This document shows, piece by piece, positions 36,196 to 44,522 of a stretch of 64,000 bases of DNA (within the stretch, counting starts at the first letter, position 1; every line of letters starts with the position of its first letter). This DNA is from Cellulosimicrobium cellulans (GTDB lineage: Bacteria; Actinomycetota; Actinomycetes; Actinomycetales; Cellulomonadaceae), in assembly GCF_007679345.1 (NCBI RefSeq), contig NZ_VEGH01000002.1, forward strand, positions 1 to 64,000, read 5' to 3'. The notes beneath the pieces are model-generated. The model was not told the DNA's origin, made no database searches, and saw only the letters and a program-made list of their open reading frames with translations. A program made the position numbers and the translations under genes.

Positions 36196-37986
36196 TCAGC
36201 GCGTGGTGGCGGGCCCGTCGAGCGCGGCGAACACCACCGCGTCGCCCGGACGGAGCTGAGCGGCGAGGTCCCGCGACCGCGGCTCGACGACCGCGACGAC
36301 CGGGTAGCCGCCGGTCACCGGGTGGTCCGCGCCGAACACCACCGGTCTGCCGTCGGGCGGCACCTGCACCGCGCCCGGCACCAACGGCTCGGAGGGCAGC
36401 TCCCCGCGGTCCGCGCGCGCGACCGGCGGGCCGTCGAGGCGCAGGGCGACGCGGTCGCTCGCCGGGGTGACCGCGTACCCGGCCCCGAGCAGCCGGTCGA
36501 ACGCGTCCGGCTCGAACCAGTCCGCGCGTGGCCCCGGGGTGACGCGCAGCACGGCGGTCTCCGGCCAGTCGCGCGGCGGGTCGGCCCACGGCTGGGCGGC
36601 GTCGACGACCTCGGCGCCGACGGGTAGCACGTCGCCGGCGCCCGGCGCAGCGGGCCCGAGGCCGGCGAGGCGGTCTGCCGCGCGCGACCCGAGCACCGGC
36701 GGCACGTCGAGCCCGCCGCGGACCGCCACGTACAGCCGCAGGCCACGCGTCGCCGTGCCGGTGCGCAGCACGCCGCCCGGCGGGACGCGCGTCGCGGCGT
36801 GCGGGGCGACCGGGACCCCGTCGACGTCGGCCGGGACCTCGGCGCCCGCGAGCGCGACCACCCCGCCGGCCGGGAACCGGAGCACCAGGCCGCCGAGCAG
36901 CACCTCCAGGCCCGCGGCGCCGGGGGCGTTGCCGACGAGGCGGTTCGCCAGCCGGAGCGCGCCGGCGTCGGCCGCGCCGGACCTGCCCACGCCGACTGCC
37001 GCCAGGCCCGGACGGCCGCGGTCCTGGACCAGGGTGAGCGGGCCCGGGAGGAGGACCTCGACGACGGCGCGGGAGGCTCGCTCGGCGCGGGGGCCCCGCT
37101 CGGCGCGCCGGGCGCCGCCGGCGCGCGGGCGTGGAGCGGTGAGCGCACCGGTCCCGGCGCGTGCACCGGGCTCGAGCGGGTCGGGGCGCGGGCCGGGCGT
37201 CGAGGCGCCGGGGCCGGTCTCCGCGGTCATCGGCTCCGCCACCGAGGCGAACCGCACGCGGGTGCCCGGGCGGAGCAGGGCGGGCGGGTCGCGGTCGACG
37301 TCGAACAGCGGCACGCCGCAGGTGCCGAGCAGCATCCACCCGCCGGGAGTCGCCGCCGGGTAGACGGCGGCGAACTCGCCCGCGATCGCCACCGCGCCCG
37401 CCGGGACGCGCTCGCGCGGCGTCGCCCTCCGCGGGACGTGCAGGGCGGGGTCGAGCCCGGTCAGGTAGGCGAACCCCGGCATGAAGCCGCCGAACGCCAC
37501 CGTGTACTCCCCCTCGGCGTGCCGGCGGACGACCTGGTCCTCGGTCAGACCCGTCACCCGGGCGACCTCCGCGAGGTCGGCGCCGTCGTAGCGGACGGGG
37601 AGGACGACGGCGGCCGTGCGGTCCGTGGCGGCGTGGTCCGAGGCGGCACCGTCCGTGGCCGCACCGTCCGTGGCCGCACCGTCCGTGGCCGCGCGGTCCG
37701 TGGCCGCGCGGTCCGTGGCGGCCGGGGGCCGACCGGCGCGGGCCGCGGCGACGGCCGCCCCGGCCGCCTCCGTCAGCACGTGGGCCGCAGCGCGGGCGTC
37801 CCCGGGCGTCGCGAACCGCACCAGCACCGTGCGCGCGGCGGGGACGACGTCCACCGCACCGGGCGGCGGGTCGCCCCGCAGGGCGTCGTCGAGCGCGCGG
37901 ACCGCCGCGAGGTCGGGCAGGTCGGCGAGCAGCGCGTCGACGCCGTACGGCACGACCCGCACCCCGTCCGCCGTCGGGGCCGTCAC
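36196..37986 (-). CDS. pxpBC: 5-oxoprolinase subunits PxpB-PxpC fusion (KipI-KipA)
   Basis: A 596-residue fusion of the two ATP-dependent 5-oxoprolinase subunits usually encoded separately. The PxpB (KipI) half, residues 1-260, has the family motif GGFMPGFAYLTGLDP near 168. The PxpC (KipA) half from about 300 begins with VEVLLPGPLTLVQDRGRPGL. An insertion near residues 87-123 is a run of five-residue repeats (AATDR/AATDG) encoded by 15-bp tandem repeats. With PxpA it cleaves 5-oxoproline to glutamate. GTG start, 13 bp after the pxpA stop. Confidence 0.93.
   Translation of the reverse strand: MTAPTADGVRVVPYGVDALLADLPDLAAVRALDDALRGDPPPGAVDVVPAARTVLVRFATPGDARAAAHVLTEAAGAAVAAARAGRPPAATDRAATDRAATDGAATDGAATDGAASDHAATDRTAAVVLPVRYDGADLAEVARVTGLTEDQVVRRHAEGEYTVAFGGFMPGFAYLTGLDPALHVPRRATPRERVPAGAVAIAGEFAAVYPAATPGGWMLLGTCGVPLFDVDRDPPALLRPGTRVRFASVAEPMTAETGPGASTPGPRPDPLEPGARAGTGALTAPRPRAGGARRAERGPRAERASRAVVEVLLPGPLTLVQDRGRPGLAAVGVGRSGAADAGALRLANRLVGNAPGAAGLEVLLGGLVLRFPAGGVVALAGAEVPADVDGVPVAPHAATRVPPGGVLRTGTATRGLRLYVAVRGGLDVPPVLGSRAADRLAGLGPAAPGAGDVLPVGAEVVDAAQPWADPPRDWPETAVLRVTPGPRADWFEPDAFDRLLGAGYAVTPASDRVALRLDGPPVARADRGELPSEPLVPGAVQVPPDGRPVVFGADHPVTGGYPVVAVVEPRSRDLAAQLRPGDAVVFAALDGPATTR
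37621..37725 (-). repeat. 15-bp tandem repeat within pxpBC
   Basis: Seven units of 15 bp, each starting GTCCG as read on the + strand and most reading GTCCGTGGCCGC plus three variable bases. The repeat is in frame and encodes AATDR/AATDG-type pentapeptides in PxpB, away from the motif region. Copy number could vary by slippage without breaking the frame. Confidence 0.85.
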
Positions 37987-37999
37987 CGGCAGCCCCCGA

Positions 38000-38773
38000 T
38001 CACGGCGCGGCCGGGCGCAGCTCGACCCCGGCCGCCTCGAGGGCCGCGCGGACGGCCCGCGCGACCGGCACCGCGCCCGGCGTGTCCGAGTGCACGCACA
38101 GCGAGGCCGCGTCGACCCGCACGAGCGTCCCGTCCACCGCCACCACGGCCCCGTCGGTCGCGATGCGCACCGCGCGCTCGGCCGCCTCGCCCGGGTCGGT
38201 GACGAGCGCGCCGGGGCGGTCGCGCGGCACCAGCGTGCCGTCCCCGAGGTAACCGCGGTCGACGAACGCCTCGGTCACCGTCGGCAGCCCGGCCGCACGC
38301 GCGTGCCGGAGCACCGCCGACCCGGGCAGGCCGACGACCGCCAGCGAGGGGTCGACGCCCACGACCCCCGCGACGACCGCCGCCGCCTGGTCCTCGTCGT
38401 GCACGATCCGGTTGTAGAGAGCCCCGTGCGGCTTGACGTAGCCGACCCGCGCCCCGACGGTCCGGGCGACGGCCTGCAGCGCGCCGACCTGGTAGGCCAC
38501 CTCGGCGGCGAGCTCGCCCGGCGGCACGTCGAGCCGGCGCCGGCCGAACCCGACGAGGTCCCGGTACGCCACGTGCGCCCCGACCGCGACACCGCGGGCC
38601 CGTGCCGTCGCGCACCGGGCCGCCATGATCGACGGGTCACCGGCGTGGAAGCCGCAGGCGACGTTCGCGCTCGTGACCACGGACAGCAGGGCCTCGTCCG
38701 TCCCGGGCTCGCCGAGCGTCCACGGGCCGAGCCCCTCGCCGAGGTCGCAGTTCAGGTCGATGTGCGTCGCCAC
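38000..38773 (-). CDS. pxpA: 5-oxoprolinase subunit PxpA (LamB/YcsF family)
   Basis: A 257-residue member of the LamB/YcsF family, the subunit that partners with PxpBC in ATP-driven 5-oxoproline hydrolysis. Hallmarks: IDLNCDLGEGLGPW at the N-terminus, NVACGFHAGDPSIM near 37, VKPHGALYN near 110 and EAFVDRGYLGDGTLVPR near 165. The GTG start at 38773 immediately precedes the conserved N-terminus. Co-transcribed with pxpBC and divergent from the helicase gene, 99 bp away. Confidence 0.95.
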   Translation of the reverse strand: MATHIDLNCDLGEGLGPWTLGEPGTDEALLSVVTSANVACGFHAGDPSIMAARCATARARGVAVGAHVAYRDLVGFGRRRLDVPPGELAAEVAYQVGALQAVARTVGARVGYVKPHGALYNRIVHDEDQAAAVVAGVVGVDPSLAVVGLPGSAVLRHARAAGLPTVTEAFVDRGYLGDGTLVPRDRPGALVTDPGEAAERAVRIATDGAVVAVDGTLVRVDAASLCVHSDTPGAVPVARAVRAALEAAGVELRPAAP

Positions 38774-38872
38774 GTGCCCATCCTGCCCCGCGCGCCGCGG
38801 CGGGCCGGGATCGCGTGCGGCGTGCGAGCCCCCCGGTACGACGCGGGGCCGCCGAGGGGCGAGGATGGTGCC

Positions 38873-41461
38873 GTGGTGGGGACCGGCGAGCTGCTCGACG
38901 TGCTGCTCGCCGCGGGCCGGCGGGCCGACCGCCTGACGCACGTGCGTCACCTGCCCGCGCGCGAGGGCACCGCGGTGGACTGGCCCGCCTGGGCGGACGC
39001 CGACCTGGTGGCCGGCTACCGGGCGCTCGGCGTGGAGCGACCGTGGCGGCACCAGGCGCAGGCCGCCGACGCGGCGTGGTCCGGGCACCACACCGTCCTG
39101 TCGACGTCGACCGGTTCCGGCAAGTCGCTGGCGTTCTGGCTGCCCTCGCTGTCGGCGGTCCGGGCGCAGGCCGCGGCGCGCGCCCTCGACCCCGGCCGCA
39201 TCGAGACGGCGGCCCGCCGCGGGTCCGTCCTCTACCTGTGCCCGACCAAGGCGCTCGCGGCCGACCAGCGGCACGCGCTCGACCGTGTGCTGTCCGCGGC
39301 GCGGCTCCGGGACGTCCGGGTCTCGACCTGCGACGGCGACACCGCGCAGGAGGAGCGGCGCTGGGTGCAGGAGCACGCGGACGTGGTGCTCACCAACCCC
39401 GACTTCCTGCACTTCGCGCTGCTGCCGCAGCACCGCCGGTGGGCCCGGCTGCTGGGGTCGCTCCGGTACGTCGTGCTGGACGAGTGCCACGCGTTCCGGG
39501 GCGTGTTCGGTGCGCACGTCGCGGCCGTCCTGCGGCGGCTGCGCCGCGTCGCCGGGACCTACGGCGCCGACCCGGTGTTCCTGCTCGCGTCGGCGACGAC
39601 CGCCGAGCCCGCCGTGAGCGCCGCCCGGCTGATCGGCGTCCGGCCCGAGCAGGTCGTCTCCGTCGCGGACGACGCCTCGCCGGCAGGCAGGAAGACCGTG
39701 GCGCTGTGGCAGCCGCCCGAGGTCGCGCCCGCCGAGGGGCCGTGGAGCGGGCTGCTGCCCGAGGACGACCCCTGGGCGCTGCCGCTCGACGAGCCGCCCG
39801 TCGACGTGGACCGGGCGGGCGACGGGCGACCCGCCGGAGTCGGGAGCGGCGAGGACGACCCGGCCGCCCGCACCGCCGCGCCCGCTCCCGGGCCCGACGC
39901 GGGCTCGGTCGGCCCGGCACGCGAGGGCTCCGGTCCGCTGGGCACGGGCGAGGACCTGGTCGCCGACGACCCCGACCGCCCGCGCAGGTCGGCGACGGCC
40001 GAGGTCGCCGACCTGCTCGCGGACCTCACCGCGGCCGGCGCCCGGACCCTCGCGTTCACGCGGTCCCGCCGCGCCGCGGAGTCGGTCGCGACGGTGACCC
40101 GGGAGCACCTGCGCGAGGTGGACCCCGAGCTCGCCGCGGCGGTCGCCGCGTACCGCGGCGGGTACCTGCCCGAGGAACGGCGCGAGCTGGAGCAGGCCAT
40201 CCGGACCGGACGGCTGCGCGCGCTCGCCACCACGAACGCCCTCGAGCTGGGGGTCGACATCTCCGGCCTGGACGCCGTCGTGATCGCCGGCTGGCCGGGT
40301 ACGCGGGTGTCGCTCTGGCAGCAGGCGGGGCGGGCGGGGCGGGCAGGCGCCGACGGGCTCGTGGTGCTGGTCGCGCGCGAGGACCCCCTGGACACCTACC
40401 TGGTCCACCACCCCGAGGCGGCGCTCGACGCCCCCGTGGAGGCGACCGTCTTCGACCCCGGCAACCCCTACGTGCTCGCCCCGCACCTGTGCGCCGCGGC
40501 CGCGGAGACCCCGATCCGCGCCGAGGAGCTGGACCTGTTCGGCCCGGGGACACGGGAGCTGCTGGACGTCCTCGTCGCCCGGGGTGCGCTGCGCCGCCGG
40601 CCGTCCGGCTGGTACTGGACGCACGCCGAGCAGGCCGCCCGGCTGACCGACCTGCGGGGCACCGGGGGCGACCCCGTGCGCGTCGTCGAGTCCACGACCG
40701 GGCGGCTGCTCGGCACCGTCGACTCCGCCGCGGCCGACTCGACCGTGCACGCCGGTGCGGTCTACGTGCACCAGGGAGCGACCTACGTCGTCGACGCGCT
40801 GCGCCTGGAGGACGGCGTGGCGCTCGTCGACCGGCGCGACGTCGACTACGGCACGTGGGCGCGCTGGGTCACCTCGACCGAGATCCGCTCGGTCACGGCT
40901 GAGCGCCGCTGGGGGCCCGTGACCTGGGGCTTCGGCGCGGTGGACGTCACGACCCAGGTCCTGAGCTTCCAGCGCAAGCGGATCCCGGACATGGAGGTGC
41001 TGGGCTCCGAGCTGCTCGACCTCCCCGCCCGCACGCTGCCCACGACCTCGGTCTGGTGGACGGCACCCGTCGAGGTGCTCGAACGTGCGGGGATCACCGT
41101 CGAGACGGCTCCCGGTGCGCTGCACGCGGCGGAGCACGCGTCCATCGGGCTGCTGCCGCTCCTCGCCACCTGCGACCGGTGGGACCTCGGCGGCGTCTCG
41201 ACCGCGCTGCACGCCGACACGGAGCAGGCGACGGTGTTCGTGCACGACGCGTACCCCGGAGGCGCGGGGTTCGCCGAGCGCGGGTACGACCTGGGCGCGG
41301 TCTGGCTGCGGGCCACCCGGCAGGCGATCGCGACCTGCCCGTGCCGCACGGGGTGCCCCGCGTGCGTGCAGTCGCCGAAGTGCGGCAACGCCAACAACCC
41401 GCTGGAGAAGGCGGCGGCCGTGCGGCTGCTCGACGCGGTCCTCGCGCACGCGCCGGCCTGA
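38873..41461 (+). CDS. Hrq1/YprA-type DEAD/DEAH helicase with DUF1998 C-terminus
   Basis: An 862-residue superfamily 2 helicase. Walker A is TSTGSGKSLAFWLP near 80, the DEAH-box variant is VLDECHAFRG near 203, motif III is LLASATTAEP near 240 and motif VI QQAGRAGRAG near 485. A linker of about 80 residues rich in Asp, Pro and Gly separates the RecA domains. The C-terminal DUF1998 cysteine cluster CPCRTGCPACVQSPKC is intact and probably binds metal. Homologues (Hrq1, mycobacterial SftH) unwind DNA 3'-5' and are linked to repair. In actinobacteria this gene typically sits beside the tad genes, as here. GTG start; 38876 is an alternative. Confidence 0.9.
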   Translation: MVGTGELLDVLLAAGRRADRLTHVRHLPAREGTAVDWPAWADADLVAGYRALGVERPWRHQAQAADAAWSGHHTVLSTSTGSGKSLAFWLPSLSAVRAQAAARALDPGRIETAARRGSVLYLCPTKALAADQRHALDRVLSAARLRDVRVSTCDGDTAQEERRWVQEHADVVLTNPDFLHFALLPQHRRWARLLGSLRYVVLDECHAFRGVFGAHVAAVLRRLRRVAGTYGADPVFLLASATTAEPAVSAARLIGVRPEQVVSVADDASPAGRKTVALWQPPEVAPAEGPWSGLLPEDDPWALPLDEPPVDVDRAGDGRPAGVGSGEDDPAARTAAPAPGPDAGSVGPAREGSGPLGTGEDLVADDPDRPRRSATAEVADLLADLTAAGARTLAFTRSRRAAESVATVTREHLREVDPELAAAVAAYRGGYLPEERRELEQAIRTGRLRALATTNALELGVDISGLDAVVIAGWPGTRVSLWQQAGRAGRAGADGLVVLVAREDPLDTYLVHHPEAALDAPVEATVFDPGNPYVLAPHLCAAAAETPIRAEELDLFGPGTRELLDVLVARGALRRRPSGWYWTHAEQAARLTDLRGTGGDPVRVVESTTGRLLGTVDSAAADSTVHAGAVYVHQGATYVVDALRLEDGVALVDRRDVDYGTWARWVTSTEIRSVTAERRWGPVTWGFGAVDVTTQVLSFQRKRIPDMEVLGSELLDLPARTLPTTSVWWTAPVEVLERAGITVETAPGALHAAEHASIGLLPLLATCDRWDLGGVSTALHADTEQATVFVHDAYPGGAGFAERGYDLGAVWLRATRQAIATCPCRTGCPACVQSPKCGNANNPLEKAAAVRLLDAVLAHAPA

Positions 41462-41560
41462 TGCCGTGCGGGGCCACGTCGCCGCGCGTCGGGGCCCCGA
41501 GGACGCCCGCCCCGGGGGGCACGGGCGGAGACGGCGCGGGCCGAGGCGGCGCGGGCCGAG

Positions 41561-41968
41561 GCGGCGCGGGCCGGCGGTCGCCTCGGCCGAGGCCTGCCCG
41601 ACGGCCGTCCGCACCTCGGCCCGGACCTGGACGTCCCTCCCGGCGACGACGGCGCACCGGACGAGCGCTGCACCGTTCCGCTCGACGACCGTCCGGGCGA
41701 GCTCGCAGGCGTCGCCGTGCCCCCGGAGCAGGCGGGCGGCAGCGGCGAGCGCGCCCAGGTCCGCGGCGGCCTGCGCCCGGCCCCGCGCCTGCTGGACCAC
41801 GCCGAGCATCCCGAGCGCCCCGGCGAGCACCGCCGTCACCGCCGCGAGCGCCACCACGAGGACAGCGGCCGAGCCGCGGTCGCGCACCGCCGGGCCCGTC
41901 CGCCTTTCCGTCCTGCCTGCCGGGGTGCCGACCGGACCGCTCCGGACACCCGGCCCCGCCCGGCTCAC
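41561..41968 (-). CDS. TadE-like (Rv3654c-type) pilus protein, 3' end undefined
   Basis: Small membrane protein of the actinobacterial tad locus, recognised by DRGSAAVLVVALAAVTAVLAG (hydrophobic helix near residues 30-50) and the following VQQARGRAQAAADLGALAAA. It belongs to the secretion/DNA-translocation-related TadE-like family next to TadE. The GTG start at 41968 overlaps the TadE stop. I show only the 136 residues up to the point where homology fades: the frame then runs into a 15-bp repeat (GPRRL units) and meets no stop codon, staying open antisense through the helicase to 38000. The usual length is about 120-130 residues. Confidence 0.7.
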
Positions 41969-42327
41969 GGCTCCACCCACGCGGCGGCGGTTCCTCGCAC
42001 CGTGACCGCGCCGACCAGCGGGAGCGCCGGCCCGACACCCGCCTCGACGGTCACCACGACCCAGGCGTCGTCCCGGGCGACGGCCGTCCGGGCTCCGGGG
42101 CCGGCCACCCGCGCCGCCGCAGCCGCGACGGCGGCGTCGCCCTGACCGATCGCCGCGACCCGGGCCGCCACGCGGGCCGCGTCCGCGCACCGGAGCTGGG
42201 TCACGGCGCTCGCCGCGAGCGCCACCACCACCCCGATCAGGACGGCGACGACCGGCAGGAGGACCGCGAACTCGGCGGTCACCGAGCCACGATCTCCCTG
42301 CGGGTCACGCCGCGGGCGCCCGGTCAC
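41965..42327 (-). CDS. tadE: TadE family pilus assembly protein
   Basis: A 120-residue TadE-like minor pseudopilin. After a short basic start, the DRGSVTAEFAVLLPVV segment is the typical TadE helix with the conserved glutamate (E near residue 16), followed by a small extracytoplasmic domain. The GTG start at 42327 overlaps the pilin-like gene stop, and its own stop overlaps the next TadE-like start, so three small genes are coupled. Confidence 0.88.
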   Translation of the reverse strand: MTGRPRRDPQGDRGSVTAEFAVLLPVVAVLIGVVVALAASAVTQLRCADAARVAARVAAIGQGDAAVAAAAARVAGPGARTAVARDDAWVVVTVEAGVGPALPLVGAVTVRGTAAAWVEP

Positions 42328-42587
42328 ACCGCCAGCGCGTCGCGCACGAGGTTCGTCAGCGTCTCCCGGATCTCCGCGCTGCGGAGGATCACGACCAGGA
42401 GCCCGGCGAATCCCACCGCGGCGATCATCACGACGGCGTACTCCGCGGTCGCCAGGCCGGCATCCCGGGTCGTGCCGCCGAACCTCGCCCGCACCCGCCG
42501 CAGGCCTGCCGGCGCCGTCCGCGCCGCCTCCATCACGCGGCGGCGACACCGCTGCCAGCCCGTCCGCGCGCTGCTCACCTGCTGCAT
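42324..42587 (-). CDS. DUF4244 family Flp pilin-like protein
   Basis: An 87-residue protein of the DUF4244 family, the probable major Flp-type pilin in actinobacterial tad loci. After a basic leader of about 40 residues, GLATAEYAVVMIAAVGFAGLL supplies the pilin helix with the conserved glutamate at position 5 after the putative Gly-Leu processing site. ATG at 42587 has GGGAGG upstream. A 508-bp gap separates it from tadC, so it probably has its own promoter. Confidence 0.88.
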   Translation of the reverse strand: MQQVSSARTGWQRCRRRVMEAARTAPAGLRRVRARFGGTTRDAGLATAEYAVVMIAAVGFAGLLVVILRSAEIRETLTNLVRDALAV

Positions 42588-43095
42588 CTCGTGCCTCCCG
42601 TGGTCACTGCCGACCGCTCGTCGGCCGGCAGGACCGACCCTGCCGAGGCCGGGGCCCGGGACGCCGAGCCGGCTGGCGCCTCCTGGGGACGGCGCACGTC
42701 CCCGCACCTGTGGAGGACTCGGCGCCCGCTCCTCACCACGGGCACGGCCTCCGGGAAACCCGGAGGGCCCGGGCACAGCCGACGGACGCCCGGCAGCGCC
42801 CACGTCGTCCCGGGCAGCGACGGGCAGGGCAGCCCGGCGACGGGCAGGGCGGCCCCACGCCGCGCCGAACAGGCAGCGCCGGGCAGCGCCATGCCCACGC
42901 CGGGCAGCGCCGGGCAGCGCCATACCCACGGGGCAGCGCCGGACTCCGAGCGAGCATCGGACACGTCGACCGAGTAGCCGGCGGCTACTCGCTCGCCGTG
43001 TCGGATGCCCTGTCGGTGCCTCTGCGGGCGGACGTCGAGCACGACCCCGGGGTCGGCGTTCACGGGGTGGAGCAGCACACGGCACCGAGGGCACG
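42588..43095. other. Repeat-rich gap inside the tad locus
   Basis: This 508-bp gap between tadC and the pilin-like gene holds no credible gene. From about 42780 to 42945 it is built from GGGCAGCGCC and CGACGGGCAGG-type direct repeats. At 42954-43008 is a long palindrome. The part from 42590 to 42770 should contain the pilin gene promoter, not clearly recognisable. Confidence 0.7.
42954..43008. repeat. Long palindrome upstream of the pilin-like gene
   Basis: Near-continuous inverted repeat with arms of about 27 bp (42954-42980 against 42981-43008) and about three mismatches, centred on AGCCGGCGGCT. It lies between tadC and the pilin gene. It could end tadABC transcription or bind a regulator of pilin expression. 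Confidence 0.75.
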
Positions 43096-43656
43096 TCAGA
43101 GGAGACCGCGGCCGAGGGACGCCAGCACGGGGACGAGCCCGACCAGCACGAACGCCGGCAGGAAGCACAGCCCGAGCGGGAGGACGAGCCGCACACCCAA
43201 CCGGCCCGCCGCCTCCCGCGCCGCGCGGTCGCGCGTCCGCCGGAGCTCGGCGGCCGCGGCCCGCAGCGCCGGACCCGCCGGCGCTCCGGTCCGCCACGCC
43301 GCCTCGAGGCCGTCGAGCACGGCTCCGAGTGCCGGGGCGTGCACCCACGCGGCCGTCCAGGGCTCCCCGAGCAGCAGCGCCGTGCCGGCCCGGTCGAGGT
43401 CCCGGCCGACCGCCCCGCCGAGCGCGCTCCCGACGGCCGCGAGGGAGCCCGGGACGCTCGCGCCGGCGCGCACAGCCACTGCGAGCAGGTCCACGACGGT
43501 CACCAGGTCGACGGCGAGCGTGTCCTCGTGCGCTCCGTGGGCGCCGGTCCGCGCGGCGCCGCGGGCGACGGCGCCCGGTCCGGGTCGGCGGGCCGCCGGA
43601 GGCCCGAGCAGGTGCACCACCATGCCGGCGAGCAGGACGAGCAGCGCCTCGCTCAC
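43096..43656 (-). CDS. tadC: TadC-type pilus assembly membrane protein (type II secretion F domain)
   Basis: A 186-residue membrane protein with the T2SSF-type pattern: DLVTVVDLLAVAVRAGASVPGS near 52, a cytoplasmic helical stretch, and C-terminal hydrophobic helices (RLVLPLGLCFLPAFVLVGLVP). It is shorter than classical TadC (about 300) but normal for the actinobacterial split version. GTG start overlapping the tadB stop. Confidence 0.87.
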   Translation of the reverse strand: MSEALLVLLAGMVVHLLGPPAARRPGPGAVARGAARTGAHGAHEDTLAVDLVTVVDLLAVAVRAGASVPGSLAAVGSALGGAVGRDLDRAGTALLLGEPWTAAWVHAPALGAVLDGLEAAWRTGAPAGPALRAAAAELRRTRDRAAREAAGRLGVRLVLPLGLCFLPAFVLVGLVPVLASLGRGLL

Positions 43657-44522
43657 CGCGCGTCACCACGCGCCGACCCGCGCGTTCCCGAGACCCCGCG
43701 TCCACCCGCGCCCGCAGAGCCACCCGCAGAGCCGCCCGCAGAGCCGCCCGCAGCCGCGCCGCCACCCGACCCGGCACCCGGGCCCGAGCCCGCCGACCGG
43801 GCGCCCGCGACCAGACGGCCGGTCCACCGGCGTCCGACCAGGGTCAGCACGAGTCCCCCGACGCCGGCGGCCGAGCCCGCTCCCCCGCCGAGCAGGACGC
43901 CGAACGGGTCGGCACCGAGCAGGGTCCCGAGGACGACCCCGAGCGCGGGGAGCCACGTGAGCAGGGAGGTGGTCTGCCGGGGTCCGGCGAGGGCGCTCTG
44001 CACGGCGGTCTCGGCGTCCGCGTCGGCGGCGAGCGCGCGGGCGCACTCCTCCAGCACGCCCGCCGTGGGGGCGCCGAGCTCGGCGGCGAGCCGGCCGGCC
44101 GCGAGCACGCCCGCGACCCGTCGCCGCAGCAGGTCCGACGTCGGGTGGGCCGGCGGCGCGCGCCGGTGCGGGGGCAGGACCGCCGCGAGGACGTCCTCGG
44201 CGGCGGGCGCGCCGGACGCGACGACGGGGACCCCGAGGACCAGCCGCCAGGCGTCGGCCGGTGCGCGGCCCGCGCGCACCTCGGCGGCCACCGCCGTGAC
44301 GATCGCGATCAGGAGCACCGAGGGGTCGGTGGCCGGGCGCCCCCACCGACGCCGGCCCTGTGCCCGCCCGACCGGTTCCGCGGCACCGGCGGTGACCAGC
44401 CGCGCACCCGGGCCGGCGACCACCCGCCGCCGCGGCGCCGCTCCGGGCCCGGTCCCCAGCAGCACGGCGAGCGCGAGCAGCGTCGCCACGAGCAGCGCGC
44501 CCCCTGCGGTTCCCCCGGTCAC
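43653..44522 (-). CDS. tadB: TadB-type pilus assembly membrane protein
   Basis: A 289-residue inner-membrane platform protein. Hydrophobic helices occur at the N-terminus (GGALLVATLLALAVLLG) and near 205-240; between them is the cytoplasmic part, with AAELGAPTAGVLEECARAL near 145. The C-terminal about 45 residues are a Gly/Ser/Ala tail with GGSA repeats, unusual for TadB and probably disordered. GTG start overlapping the tadA stop. Confidence 0.85.
   Translation of the reverse strand: MTGGTAGGALLVATLLALAVLLGTGPGAAPRRRVVAGPGARLVTAGAAEPVGRAQGRRRWGRPATDPSVLLIAIVTAVAAEVRAGRAPADAWRLVLGVPVVASGAPAAEDVLAAVLPPHRRAPPAHPTSDLLRRRVAGVLAAGRLAAELGAPTAGVLEECARALAADADAETAVQSALAGPRQTTSLLTWLPALGVVLGTLLGADPFGVLLGGGAGSAAGVGGLVLTLVGRRWTGRLVAGARSAGSGPGAGSGGGAAAGGSAGGSAGGSAGAGGRGVSGTRGSARGDAR

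Noticed and set aside
38000-42190. A single 1396-residue leftward protein
   Set aside because: Only the ends are real genes (pxpA and TadE-like); the middle is the antisense strand of the helicase and has no protein-like pattern.
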